Counted from the first letter of the stretch, positions 20,525 to 29,293 are shown. The stretch is 40,989 nt of DNA from UBA1479 sp038109305 (GCA_038109305.1 JAYNIR010000021.1:1-40989), one strand, 5' to 3'. Numbers and translations: made by a program. The notes: generated by a model from the sequence alone, not told the origin.

Positions 20525-23293
20525 CTAGAACTGCTTTAACAGTCGGTCGATGTAATCGCGTTCAGGCGCCGGACGGTCCTGTTGCCCCGCGCGGCGGCGA
20601 AGCTCTTCCAGGATTTCGCGGGCCCGGCGCATTTCCATGCGCGACGGCACGTCAACGTCGCCGTCCACCGCCGCGCCGAAGGCGCCACCCGACCCGCGGC
20701 CGAACGGGTCTTCGCCGCGCCGCTGGTTGGGGCCTTGCTGTCCCGGGCGTAAGCCCAGCATCGGCCCGAACTGCTGCGCCATCTGCTGCTGCATCTGTTT
20801 CTGCGACTGTTGCAGGTGTTCAAGCGCTTCGGTTTGCCTCGGTGTCGCTTCCGACGGGGTGCCTTCGCCAAGCGCGCGGGAGGCGCCCCGCATGGCGCGT
20901 TCGGCCTTGCCCATGCCTTCGGGAATGTTGCCGAGCATTTCATCCATCTGCAGCATCAGTTCGCCAAGCGCCCGACGTAGCGCTTCCTGCTGCCCGGCGC
21001 CCTCGGCGTCGGGGTCGCGCCGTCCGCCCGGGCCGCGTTCGCCCGGGCGCGACATCGGATTTTCGCGCGGCTGTCCGCCGGGGCGCGGCTGCACCTGCCG
21101 GGGTTGGCTTTGCCGCGGCTGGCCCGGGCGTTCGGCCATGTCGCCCTGCGGCCGGGCGCCGTTGGGATCGCGCTGCACCTCGTCGCCGCGGCCCTGGCGA
21201 TTGGGCCGGAAGCCCCGGTTCTGCTGCGCACGCTTGAAGGTTTCGTCCAAAAGTTTTCGTTGCCGTTCGGTCAGTTCTCGAAGCCCGTCCATCAGCCGGT
21301 TGGACTGCGCCATTTTCTGCTGCTGTTGCGGCGACATGGCAAGCCCGCGGCGGATTTGTTCAAGCGCCTTCTGCAACTGCGCCAACAACTGCCGGGCCTT
21401 GTCCATGGCGCCGTTCTTGGCCAGTTCCCGCACCTTGTCCAGTAAGTCCTGCAGGTCCTTGCCGTCCATCGCCTTCACAGTGTTGGGATCGAGCGCGGGA
21501 ATATCCTTTAAGTCCTGGCGCGACAGCTGTTCGGTCAGCGCTTTCAGATATTCGTCCAAAGCCTGGCGCAACTGCTCTATCAGCTTTTCGACCTGTTCGG
21601 AATTGGCGCCGTCGCGCATCGCTTCCATGACCCGGTTCTGCAGGTCCATCAAGTCCCGTTCGGACACTGCGAAGTCGCCGTCCTCAATGCGCAGCGCCGT
21701 ATCCCACAGCATCTTCTGCACCTCGGCAAACTGCTTGCTGCCCGGTTCGTGGCGCAGCCGGTTGCGGACCAGGCTCAGCGCCAGAAAGACGACCGTGTCG
21801 TCGTAAAAATGCGCCGGCCGCGCCAACAGATCGTCCAAAACTTCGCCGACCTCGTCGATCACGTCGAAGCCCGCTTCGGACAACCGCCGGCGTTGTTCGA
21901 TCAGCGCGCGGGCGACCGGGTGGTTGAAGGTGCGCATCGGCAACAGAAATTTTAGGTCGTCGCTTTTGCCCGTCTGGCCGCGGCCGTCGGTGACCTCGAT
22001 CCGGCCGACAACCTCGATCCCCGCCCATGGATGGGCGCTCAGGTCGCGGACGCCGGTACCCTGGGCCAGAACCGTGCCCGGTTCCGCCAACCGCAGGATC
22101 AGGCGGATTTCCTCTTCCCCGCCGGGGATGGGTTTGCCGTTCGGATGGCGGATCGCCAGGGTTACGTAGGTAAGTCCGTAATCGTCGGTGGCTTCGTAAT
22201 CGGTTTTCAGGGACGCCCGCCCGGTGCGCCCGGGCTTGCTCAAAAATTCGGCCCGGGGCGGCTTGTCGGCGACGATCTTCACCGGCCACCCGGCAACCCG
22301 CCGGCCGCTAACGGTGATTGCGATATCCTTGTCGCCGGGCATGTCGAGGATCTGATCGATCCGGTAACTCGCCCGGTCGTCACCCGATCGTGCCGACGGC
22401 GCGTCGCCGGCGACGGCGGCGAACGGCTGGCTGGCGCCGCCGACGATCAGGTCGGGGTGATGTTCAGGCCCCGTCACCTGTGCCAACAGCGCGCTGCCCT
22501 GCGGCACGGAAATGGTTTCGGGGACCGCCACTGCTTTCTTGTCCTTTGGCTTGCCGTCAGACTTGTCGGTGGGTTTTGTCTTGCTTGCCTCCTTGGCCGC
22601 ATCTTTACCGGCGGCCACGTGGCGTTTGTCGCCGGGCCCGGTTCCGATGAAGATCGGCGCCTGGCCGGTATAGGCGGGCGGGGTGATCCAAAGGGCGATG
22701 CGCAGGTCCTTCGTCGCCAGCCCCGACGCACCCAGCGGCGTAACCGCGCGAAGCAGCCGGTCGGAAAATTCCCCTGCACCGGCGGCAAGCCCGATGACCA
22801 GGACGACCGCCAAGGGTGCGCGCAGCGCCCACCGGTCGTGCCCGGCGACGTCCGGGTGGGGCGGGCCAAGGCGCATGGCGCACAGCCGTTCGGCCAGCTT
22901 CGCCCGGTGGCGTTCCCACAGCCGCCGTCCAATGCGGTCGTCGGCGCCGACTATGATTTGATCGTCGAGGGCTTCCAGCGGCCGGTGTTCAAACCCAGAA
23001 TCGATCTGGAGCCGGTGTCGCGCCGCTTCGAAAGTGACCACGGGCCGGGTTTCCCACGCGCGGCGGAGCGTCCAGGCGAACAGACCGGCGAACGCGACCA
23101 GAACGACCCCGTGCAGCCACTGCGGCAGAAGCGGCAGAACGTCCAAAAAGGCAACGCCCAGAAACAACAGGGCGACGGCAACCGCCGGCCAGATGACGGG
23201 CCACAGGCGTTCCAAATAAACGGTGGAACGGGCGAGCGCCAGAAGCGCCCGGTATCGAATGCCCGAGGGGAGGAAAACTCCCCGTTCAGCCAT
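20525..23293 (-). CDS. TIGR02302 / DUF4175 family large membrane protein
   Basis: A 922-aa protein whose order of parts matches the alphaproteobacterial DUF4175/TIGR02302 family, of unknown function. Two membrane segments lie near residues 32-75 and another near 155-175 (APLAVVLVIGLAAGAGEF). A long non-cytoplasmic region starts LRIALWITPPAYTGQAPIFI and includes a beta-rich part and a charged linker (about 240-270). Then come long helices (about 560-700) rich in Gln, Leu and Lys with coiled-coil character, and a Gly/Arg/Gln/Pro-rich low-complexity part (about 700-890). The C-terminus is RMEMRRAREILEELRRRAGQ. It is downstream of lysA (83-base gap) on the same strand and converges with the zinc-ribbon gene. 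No enzymatic motif is seen. Confidence 0.85.
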   Translation of the reverse strand: MAERGVFLPSGIRYRALLALARSTVYLERLWPVIWPAVAVALLFLGVAFLDVLPLLPQWLHGVVLVAFAGLFAWTLRRAWETRPVVTFEAARHRLQIDSGFEHRPLEALDDQIIVGADDRIGRRLWERHRAKLAERLCAMRLGPPHPDVAGHDRWALRAPLAVVLVIGLAAGAGEFSDRLLRAVTPLGASGLATKDLRIALWITPPAYTGQAPIFIGTGPGDKRHVAAGKDAAKEASKTKPTDKSDGKPKDKKAVAVPETISVPQGSALLAQVTGPEHHPDLIVGGASQPFAAVAGDAPSARSGDDRASYRIDQILDMPGDKDIAITVSGRRVAGWPVKIVADKPPRAEFLSKPGRTGRASLKTDYEATDDYGLTYVTLAIRHPNGKPIPGGEEEIRLILRLAEPGTVLAQGTGVRDLSAHPWAGIEVVGRIEVTDGRGQTGKSDDLKFLLPMRTFNHPVARALIEQRRRLSEAGFDVIDEVGEVLDDLLARPAHFYDDTVVFLALSLVRNRLRHEPGSKQFAEVQKMLWDTALRIEDGDFAVSERDLMDLQNRVMEAMRDGANSEQVEKLIEQLRQALDEYLKALTEQLSRQDLKDIPALDPNTVKAMDGKDLQDLLDKVRELAKNGAMDKARQLLAQLQKALEQIRRGLAMSPQQQQKMAQSNRLMDGLRELTERQRKLLDETFKRAQQNRGFRPNRQGRGDEVQRDPNGARPQGDMAERPGQPRQSQPRQVQPRPGGQPRENPMSRPGERGPGGRRDPDAEGAGQQEALRRALGELMLQMDEMLGNIPEGMGKAERAMRGASRALGEGTPSEATPRQTEALEHLQQSQKQMQQQMAQQFGPMLGLRPGQQGPNQRRGEDPFGRGSGGAFGAAVDGDVDVPSRMEMRRAREILEELRRRAGQQDRPAPERDYIDRLLKQF

Positions 23294-23376
23294 CGGCCTG
23301 GTCCCGCATCCTCAAGTCCCTGTCCCGTGGCCGGCGCGGCGCGCCGAACCGTCCATTACCGCTTTGCCCGCCGGGC

Positions 23377-24648
23377 TTAGTCGACCAGCCAGGGGGCAAG
23401 CGCGTCGTAGGCCATCACTTCTTCTGGTTCAACCCGGCGGCGGATCACCGCGTGGGCGTTGCCGGAAACCAGCACCTCGGGCACCAGCGGCCTGCCGTTA
23501 TAGGTTGAGGCCATGACGGCGCCGTATGCGCCCGCCGTTCTGATCGCCAGAAGATCGCCCGGCATTACGGCGGGAAGATGGCGTCTCTTGGCGAATGTAT
23601 CACCGGTTTCGCAGATCGGTCCAACGACATCGACCGGCAGATTGCCCTCGACGGCGGCCGGGTCGGCTTCCCGCACCGGCACGATGGCGTGATAGGCGTT
23701 GTATAGGGTCGGGCGGATCAGGTCGTTCATGGCCGCGTCGACGATGACGAACCGGCGGGTTGACCCGTCTTTCACATAAATCACCCTGGTCACCAGAATG
23801 CCCGCGTTGCCGGTAATCAGGCGGCCCGGTTCGACCGTCACATGGTAGTTCATGTCGCCGACCACGTCACGGATCAGGGCGCCGTAATCGGCGGGGGTCG
23901 GCGCGTTTTCGTCGTTGTACGGAATGCCGAGCCCGCCGCCGAGGTCGAGCCGTCGGATGTCGTGCCCCTGCGCGCGCAGGTCGAGCGCCACGGCCTTGAG
24001 CCGTTCATAGGCTGCCCGGTAGGGCGTGAGGTCGGTCAGCTGCGATCCGATGTGAACCGCGATGCCGCCGGCGTCGATGCCCGGCAGGTCCCGCGCCTTG
24101 GCGTAAATTTCCGGCGCCCGATCCCAATCGACGCCGAATTTGTTTTCGGCGCGGCCGGTGGTGATCTTTTCGTGGGTCTTGGCATCGACGTCCGGATTGA
24201 TGCGGATGGCGACGGACGCGGTGACCCCCCGGTCCGAGGCGACGGCGGACAGCAGTTCCAGTTCCGATTCCGATTCCACGTTCAGTTGCGAAATCCCAAC
24301 GTCCAGCGCCAACGCCATTTCCTCCGCCGTCTTGCCGACGCCGGAAAACACGATTTTGTCAGGCGTCACACCGGCGGCTAGCGCGCGCTTCAGTTCGCCG
24401 CCCGACACCACATCGGCGCCGGCGCCATGGCGGGCCAGGGTCGCGATGACGGCCAGGTTGGAATTCGCCTTGACCGCGAAGCAGATCAAATGGTCAAGCC
24501 CGGCAAGCGCCTCGTCGAAAACCTGAAAGTGGCGTTCCAGTGTCGCCGTCGAATAGCAATAAAACGGCGTGCCGACGGTGTCGGCGAGCGCCGTCAAGTC
24601 CACATCCTCGGCGGCCAGAAGGCCGTTCTTGTATTGAAAATGGTCCAT
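23377..24648 (-). CDS. lysA: Diaminopimelate decarboxylase
   Basis: PLP-dependent fold III decarboxylase that converts meso-diaminopimelate to lysine, the last step of lysine synthesis. The protein is 423 aa. The PLP lysine is in FAVKANSNLAVI (about residue 59), and other conserved parts are ADVVSGGELKRAL, HIGSQLTD, DLGGGLGIPY, VEPGRLI, the substrate-binding GPICETGDTF and AYGAVMASTYNGRP. It is third in the argH-lptM-lysA order, 33 bases after the lipoprotein gene. Confidence 0.97.
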   Translation of the reverse strand: MDHFQYKNGLLAAEDVDLTALADTVGTPFYCYSTATLERHFQVFDEALAGLDHLICFAVKANSNLAVIATLARHGAGADVVSGGELKRALAAGVTPDKIVFSGVGKTAEEMALALDVGISQLNVESESELELLSAVASDRGVTASVAIRINPDVDAKTHEKITTGRAENKFGVDWDRAPEIYAKARDLPGIDAGGIAVHIGSQLTDLTPYRAAYERLKAVALDLRAQGHDIRRLDLGGGLGIPYNDENAPTPADYGALIRDVVGDMNYHVTVEPGRLITGNAGILVTRVIYVKDGSTRRFVIVDAAMNDLIRPTLYNAYHAIVPVREADPAAVEGNLPVDVVGPICETGDTFAKRRHLPAVMPGDLLAIRTAGAYGAVMASTYNGRPLVPEVLVSGNAHAVIRRRVEPEEVMAYDALAPWLVD

Positions 24649-24681
24649 GATCTCGGTTGCCGGCTATGGGGGATGCCGGTC

Positions 24682-24927
24682 CTAGCGCCTGAAGGTCGTG
24701 TTCGGGACCAGGTTGAACTGGTCCGGCTCGGGCGGCGGCAGGGCATTGGCCTTGCCGTCCCGCGCCTGTCTGGCTGCCGCCGGCGCATAAGGGTATTCGC
24801 GCGGGAAGTCCGAATCCGTCGGGTGTTTGGGCTGGTTCTTGCGGCCGCAGCCATTCAGGCCGGTCAAGGCCAGCGCCGCACAGATCATGAGGCTGAATTG
24901 CCGCCGCGTCATATCGCTGTTCCGCAT
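24682..24927 (-). CDS. lptM: Small lipoprotein, LptM/YifL-like
   Basis: An 81-aa product with an N-terminal signal segment and a lipobox at LNGC followed by GRKNQP, the usual CGxKGP-like start of LptM-type lipoproteins. The mature part is short, Pro-rich and contains FPREYPYAP. In E. coli, LptM assists assembly of the LptD/LptE complex for LPS transport; a similar role is possible here. Its place between argH and lysA is typical for alphaproteobacteria. The ATG at 24927 and a second ATG at 24912 (MTRRQFSLMIC) are both possible starts; neither has a strong ribosome binding site. Confidence 0.75.
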   Translation of the reverse strand: MRNSDMTRRQFSLMICAALALTGLNGCGRKNQPKHPTDSDFPREYPYAPAAARQARDGKANALPPPEPDQFNLVPNTTFRR

Positions 24928-24988
24928 CAATCCGGGCGCGCCCGGCAGGCCGATGGGCCCCTTACAAAAACCGCTAAGTCAAAAACTC

Positions 24989-26401
24989 CTATGTTAAAAA
25001 CCTTTTTCGGGCCGCCCTCGCCGCCGCGCGCACGTTTTTCGGCGCGGTCCCGCCCAAGCTGGTCCGGCTCGAAACCGAATTGTCCACGCCCAACACCGAA
25101 TATACGTCTTTGGTGATGTTCCGGTCCACTTTCCGCATATCGGCAAGCGGCAGGTTTTCCAGCCCGACGCCCTTGGCTTCGGCCAGCCGGACGATTTCGC
25201 CGGTGACGTGATGGGCACGGCGGAACGGCATGCCCAGCACCCGGACCAGCCAATCGGCTAGGTCCGTCGCCGTGGAAAACCCGCGGCCCGCGTCCGCCCG
25301 CATTTTGTCCCGGTCGAACTGCACGTCCATCACCATGCCCGCCGTCGCGGCGACGGCCAGCGCCAGATTGTCGGCCGCGTCGAACACCTGTTCCTTGTCT
25401 TCCTGCATGTCCTTGCCGTAGGTCAGCGGCAGCCCCTTCATGACGATGGCGAGCCCCTGAAACGCGCCGGCGATCCGCCCAACCTTGGCACGCACCAGTT
25501 CCGCCGCGTCGGGGTTGCGTTTTTGCGGCATGATCGACGACCCGGTGGAAAACTTATCGGTGAACTTGGCAAAGCCGAATTGCTGCGAACACCAGATCAC
25601 CATTTCTTCCGCGAAGCGAGACAGGTGCACGGCCAGAATCGTCCCCGCCGCCAGAAATTCCAACGCGAAATCCCGGTCCGAAACCGTATCCAAGGAATTG
25701 GCCGACGGCCGGTCGAAACCCAGTGCGCGGGCGGTCGCCTTGCGGTCGATCGGAAACGAGGTGCCGGCAAGCGCCGCCGCGCCCAGCGGGCATTCGTTCA
25801 GCCGCTTGCGGCAGTCCTGCAGCCGGCCGCGGTCGCGGCACAGCATTTCCACATAGGCCAACAGGTAATGGCCGAGCGTCACCGGCTGCGCGCTTTGCAG
25901 ATGGGTGAACCCGGGCATTACCGTCGCGGCTTCTTCCTCGGCGCGGCCGATCAGCGCCGCCTGCAGTTCCTTCAGGCGTGCGTCCAGTGTGTCGATTTCA
26001 TTGCGCACCCAAAGCTTGAAGTCCGTCGCCACCTGGTCGTTCCGGGACCGCGCCGTGTGCAGCCGCCCGGCAGCGTCGCCGATGACGTCGGCAAGCCGGC
26101 TTTCCACATTCATGTGAACGTCTTCAAGGGACCGCTTGAAATCGAATTTGCCGCATTTGATTTCGGCCAACACGGCTTTCAGGCCGCGTTCGATGGCTTT
26201 CGCGTCTTTCCCGGCGATGATGCCCTGATCGGCCAGCATACGGGCGTGCGCGATGGATCCAGCGACGTCTTCCGCCGCCAGGCGCTTGTCAAAGCCGATG
26301 GAGGCGTTGATTTCCTCCATGATCGCGTCGGGCCCGCCGGCGAACCGCCCGCCCCAGATGGCGCTGGCATTCAAAGTGCCCTTGCCGGATGGCTTCGCCA
26401 T
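24989..26401 (-). CDS. argH: Argininosuccinate lyase
   Basis: Splits argininosuccinate into arginine and fumarate, the last step of arginine synthesis. The protein is 470 aa, of normal length. Family features: MWGGRF-like IWGGRFAGGPD, DVHMNVESRL, GRLHTARSRNDQVATD, GFTHLQSAQPVTLGHY and the fumarase-superfamily signature GSSIMPQKRNPD with the catalytic Ser. AGGAG lies about 7 bases before the ATG at 26401. It leads the minus-strand group with lptM, lysA and the DUF4175 gene, and diverges from the tlpA-like gene. Confidence 0.97.
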   Translation of the reverse strand: MAKPSGKGTLNASAIWGGRFAGGPDAIMEEINASIGFDKRLAAEDVAGSIAHARMLADQGIIAGKDAKAIERGLKAVLAEIKCGKFDFKRSLEDVHMNVESRLADVIGDAAGRLHTARSRNDQVATDFKLWVRNEIDTLDARLKELQAALIGRAEEEAATVMPGFTHLQSAQPVTLGHYLLAYVEMLCRDRGRLQDCRKRLNECPLGAAALAGTSFPIDRKATARALGFDRPSANSLDTVSDRDFALEFLAAGTILAVHLSRFAEEMVIWCSQQFGFAKFTDKFSTGSSIMPQKRNPDAAELVRAKVGRIAGAFQGLAIVMKGLPLTYGKDMQEDKEQVFDAADNLALAVAATAGMVMDVQFDRDKMRADAGRGFSTATDLADWLVRVLGMPFRRAHHVTGEIVRLAEAKGVGLENLPLADMRKVDRNITKDVYSVLGVDNSVSSRTSLGGTAPKNVRAAARAARKRFLT

Positions 26402-26483
26402 GGTTATCTCCTAGTGACACCCCGAATGCCGGGGTCATTGCCGAACCGATGTAGCAGACAAACCGTAAAGGTTGGATGAACCC

Positions 26484-27110
26484 GTGACCTCCAGAAAACC
26501 CCGAATTTCCCCGTTCTTTTCCGCCGTTGCCGCCAGCCTTCTGTTGGGTTTCGGGATTGTCACCATTCCGGCAGGCATTGCAAGCGCGGCGGATGGCGTG
26601 CCCGCCGCCTGCCGCCCGTCGGGCGAGGGGTTCGCCAATTTCGCCGTCAGGGATACGCCGGGCGCCGCGCCCGACGCGCGGTTTCAGGCTGCCGACGGGC
26701 ATCCGCTCACGATTTCCGAAATCGCCAAACGCCGCGGGGCGGTGGTGAACTTTTGGGCCATCTGGTGCGCGCCCTGTATCCGTGAAATGCCGCAGTTGGA
26801 CCGCCTCAAGGCGGAACTGGCGAAAGACGGCTTTGCGGTGATCGCCGTTTCCCAGGACCGGGGCGGCGTCGAAGAGGTCGAAACTTTCTACGAAAAAAAG
26901 GGCTACAAGCACCTGGACATTTACGTCGACAAGGCCGGCAAGTTCGCCCGTGCGCTGAAAATCCGGGGCCTGCCAACGACCATTCTGTTCGACCGCATGG
27001 GGCGAGAACTTGTCCGCGTTCAGGGCGTCGCCGAATGGGACGCGCCCAAGGTTGCCGACTACATCCGCCGCTGTCTCGCCGATCCGCCGCCGCCGGCAAA
27101 GGCCGGATAG
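26484..27110 (+). CDS. TlpA-type thioredoxin-like protein
   Basis: A 208-aa exported thiol-disulfide protein. A signal peptide covers about residues 1-36 (hydrophobic SAVAASLLLGFGIVTIPAG, cleavage near ASA-AD). The redoxin domain contains FWAIWCAPCIREMPQL, with the active-site pair C95/C98, and the cis-Pro loop GLPTTILFD. It should act as a periplasmic reductant, for example in cytochrome maturation or metal-centre assembly; the client is unknown. I chose the GTG at 26484; a TTG four codons upstream is also in frame. It is divergent from argH with an 82-base gap. Confidence 0.88.
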   Translation: MTSRKPRISPFFSAVAASLLLGFGIVTIPAGIASAADGVPAACRPSGEGFANFAVRDTPGAAPDARFQAADGHPLTISEIAKRRGAVVNFWAIWCAPCIREMPQLDRLKAELAKDGFAVIAVSQDRGGVEEVETFYEKKGYKHLDIYVDKAGKFARALKIRGLPTTILFDRMGRELVRVQGVAEWDAPKVADYIRRCLADPPPPAKAG

Positions 27111-27142
27111 CGCCGCCATCGGTGACCGGCTATGATGGCGTC

Positions 27143-27460
27143 ATGAAGTTTTCCCTGATCGTTCCGTTGTTCATCGGCGCCGTCACATTGGCCGGGTGCA
27201 GCGCCACCGCCTGGGAAAAACCGGGCGTTCAGCCCGATCAATTGGATTACGACCGTCAGGCTTGCCGGTCCATCGCCCGCAAGGAAGCCGACCGGCAGTT
27301 GCGCCGCCAACCGATCCCCGGCGAAACCCGGGGCAACATCATCGGTGGTGACTACGATGCCGCCATAGCGCAATACGAAATGATCCGCGACGCCGACCGC
27401 ATGTTCATCTCCTGCATGGAAGGCCGCGGCTACCGCCGAACGTCAAAGCCCCTTTTCTGA
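27143..27460 (+). CDS. Small outer-membrane-type lipoprotein, unrecognised
   Basis: A 105-aa lipoprotein precursor: MKFSLIVPLFIGAVTLAGCS has a clear lipobox LAGC at about residues 16-19. The mature part carries a pattern of two Cys (RQACRSIARKEADRQLRR and MFISCMEGRGYRR), common in small alphaproteobacterial lipoproteins where the Cys may form a disulfide. The role is unknown. It follows the TlpA-like gene by 32 bases on the same strand and may be co-transcribed. Confidence 0.7.
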   Translation: MKFSLIVPLFIGAVTLAGCSATAWEKPGVQPDQLDYDRQACRSIARKEADRQLRRQPIPGETRGNIIGGDYDAAIAQYEMIRDADRMFISCMEGRGYRRTSKPLF

Positions 27461-27626
27461 CGCCTCGTGCCGCGCCCCAGATTTGGCGGGTGCAGGGCCG
27501 GCCGCTCCGGGCGAAGTTATCCACAATCCGGCGTCGGATTAGCGCTTGATTCAAGGTTTCTCGCCGTTGGGTTGAAGCCCGGGTGTGGGAGGCAGGTCAC
27601 TGCCCCTTCCACAGAGGAGACAGTGC

Positions 27627-28272
27627 ATGTCACTGACAATTGGCAGCACCCCGCCGGATTTCGCGGCGCAAACCATCCAAGGCAAAATCAACTTCCACGA
27701 ATGGATCGGCGACAGCTGGTGCATTCTGTTTCCGCACCCCAAGGACTTCACGCCGGTGTGCACGACGTAGCTCGACTACATGGCGAAGCTCGAGCCGGAA
27801 TTTACGGCCCGGAGCGTCAAGGTGATCGGGCTGAGCGTCGATTCCGTTGACGACCACGCCGCCTGGTCCAAGGACATTGAGGAAACGCAGGGCCACGCCC
27901 CCAATTACATCGAACCTGGCCGTTGCCAAGCTTTACGGCGTGTTGCCAGCGGATGCGTCCGGCGGCGCCAAGGAACGCAGGGCGATGACCAACATGACCG
28001 TGCGCACGGTCTTCTTCATCGGGCCGGACAAACAAATTAAGCTATGTCTGGCCTATCCCATGGCGACGGGCCGCAATTTCGATGAGATCCTGCGCATCAT
28101 CGACTCGCTCTAACTGACCGCCAAGCATCAGGCGGCTACGCCGGTGAACTGGAAACAGGGCGAGGACGTGATCATCGTGTCGGCCGTTTCCGACGAAGAC
28201 GCCAAGAAAAAGTTTCCCGGCGGCTGGAATGCGGTGAAGCCCTATCTGCGCATCGTGCCGCAGCCGAATTAA
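27627..28272 (+). pseudogene. 1-Cys peroxiredoxin (Prx6 type), inactivated
   Basis: The translated pieces match a 1-Cys peroxiredoxin across the whole usual length. The first 47 codons (MSLTIGSTPPDFAAQTIQGK to HPKDFTPVCTT) include the peroxidatic Cys in TPVCTT. Then TAG at 27768-27770 stands where a Glu codon is expected. Reading continues in frame (LDYMAKLEPEF, VKVIGLSVDSVDDHAAW, EETQGHAPNY). At about 27906-27918 a small deletion shifts the frame and removes the PMIGDAD-like part; LAVAKLYGVLPADAS and FFIGPDKQIKLCLAYPMATG follow in the new frame. TAA at 28111-28113 replaces the Gln of DSLQLTAKH, and the tail TPVNWKQGEDVII to YLRIVPQPN ends at 28272. A good AGAGGAGA site precedes the ATG. With two stops and a frameshift the gene should not give a working enzyme. 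Confidence 0.92.
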
Positions 28273-28307
28273 CGGCTGTCGCCCGATCGGGCAAAACCAG
28301 GCGGGAC

Positions 28308-28343
28308 AAAAAACGGCGGCTCCGGATATCGGGGCCGCCGTTT
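28308..28343 (-). terminator. Rho-independent terminator on the minus strand
   Basis: AAACGGCGGC (28311-28320) and GCCGCCGTTT (28334-28343) form a 10-bp perfect stem around a 13-base loop. Read on the minus strand, the stem runs into TTTTTT at 28313-28308. It lies 60 bases after the end of the split small gene at 28404-28571. On the plus strand it is also a possible end of the peroxiredoxin remnant, but without a long T-run. Confidence 0.8.
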
Positions 28344-28403
28344 GAGTTTGTGGATCGGCTTTATAGAGCATCCTATGCGGGCAAACGAAACGCGGGGTTT
28401 CGG

Positions 28404-28571
28404 TTAGAACGCGAATTTCGGATAGCGAAGCGGGACGGGCAGGGCGTTCAGTGCCGAAACGAATTCGGAAACCAGACCGGCAAGGCACGCCGCGCGGTAT
28501 TACTGGGCCCGGTAAACCTGTTCCTGAACGCTCAGGTGGCCACCGGACATAGATTTACGTATCTGTGTCAT
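28404..28571 (-). pseudogene. 55-codon small gene split by an in-frame TAA
   Basis: From ATG 28571, with CAGGAGA eight bases upstream, the frame reads MTQIRKSMSGGHLSVQEQVY then RAQ, and then a TAA at 28502-28500. Past the stop it continues in the same frame as YRAACLAGLVSEFVSALNAL and PVPLRYPKFAF to a TAA at 28406-28404. The second part looks like an amphipathic helix with a proline-rich end, so it looks coding. The gene has an AT-rich promoter-like region upstream (28660-28700, two ATGCATAA copies) and a strong terminator downstream. Either it is an intact 23-aa peptide gene, or a 55-aa protein broken by a single change. The family is not recognised. It lies 230 bases downstream of the DUF1127 gene on the same strand. 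Confidence 0.5.
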
Positions 28572-28801
28572 TGGTCTTCTCCTGACTTGTGAAGACCGAC
28601 GAACTTTGGTCTGCCGTCGCTTCCGCTGACTGGGTGACGGGAACGTAGGCCGGACCGGGCTATGCATAAATATCAATTTACGAAACAAATCAATGCATAA
28701 TACGCATATCTTGCGGTGCGGCGCTGCGGTGGGTGCAAACGTCAAAGGGCAGGGCGATGTCGCCCCACCCGTCGCATTCGATTGGCGGATTTGTAGGAGC
28801 C

Positions 28802-29134
28802 TTAAGCGGCCAGACGCGCGTCGGCCACCGGCGCCGTCGGCTGCAGAATGTGAAGTTCCGCCGCCTGGGGCGCGGGATGCTTAGCGTCCTGCGCGAGGTA
28901 GGAGCGGGCGGCCACGGCCGGGATGTCGGACCGGTGCAGACCGATGTCGGCCAGCAGGTGATCGTCGAGGGCGTCCAGCTGGCGTCGCAGTTCCGCTTGC
29001 CGCAGCGCCCGGACGGCCATTTTCGGCAGCGCCGAAAGGGCGCGGCCAAGCACCGTCAGCAGCGCGTCTTCTTGCATGTGACGGGCGCGGATCAGAATGT
29101 CCAAGGGGTTTTGGACCGTGTGAATGGCGTTCAT
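28802..29134 (-). CDS. DUF1127 (YjiS-like) domain protein
   Basis: A 110-aa protein with a DUF1127 motif at about residues 42-66: LRQAELRRQLDALDDHLLAD followed by IGLHRSDI. DUF1127 proteins are small, basic and arginine-rich, and in several alphaproteobacteria they are linked to RNA turnover or phosphate and stress responses; the exact role here is not known. The N-terminal 40 residues and the C-terminal tail (AVAARSYLAQDAKHPAPQAA) extend beyond the short family core. The ATG at 29134 is chosen because MNAIHTVQNPLDILIRARHM starts the conserved part; the frame is open further upstream across promoter DNA. Confidence 0.8.
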   Translation of the reverse strand: MNAIHTVQNPLDILIRARHMQEDALLTVLGRALSALPKMAVRALRQAELRRQLDALDDHLLADIGLHRSDIPAVAARSYLAQDAKHPAPQAAELHILQPTAPVADARLAA

Positions 29135-29261
29135 AGTTTTAGGCTGCTGTTTCGGTTCGCGGCTTGGAGTTCGGGATGTTGTGTCGCCCTTGGCCACGAG
29201 GCGCTCGAAACCTACGCCCGGGTAGGCCATGCTAAAACAGCTATTGTTGCACTGCAGCACT

Positions 29262-29293
29262 GTAATATTTGCACATGAAATCGTGCATTTCAT
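29262..29293. promoter_or_regulatory. Palindromic element upstream of the DUF1127 gene and pepP
   Basis: ATGAAAT (29275-29281) and ATTTCAT (29287-29293) form a perfect 7-bp inverted repeat with a 5-base spacer. About 20 bases to the left, GCACTGCAGCAC contains a second dyad. Both are in the AT-rich interval between divergent DUF1127 and pepP genes, where a regulator site would be expected. The regulator is unknown. Confidence 0.35.

Noticed and set aside
22031..23380. 449-codon plus-strand frame opposite the DUF4175 gene
   Set aside because: Low-complexity Gly/Arg/Gln product with no motif; explained by third-position GC bias of the real gene.
27517..27525. Perfect DnaA box TTATCCACA
   Set aside because: A single 9-mer is expected by chance in this length with fair probability; there is no cluster or AT-rich unwinding element, so no origin is called.
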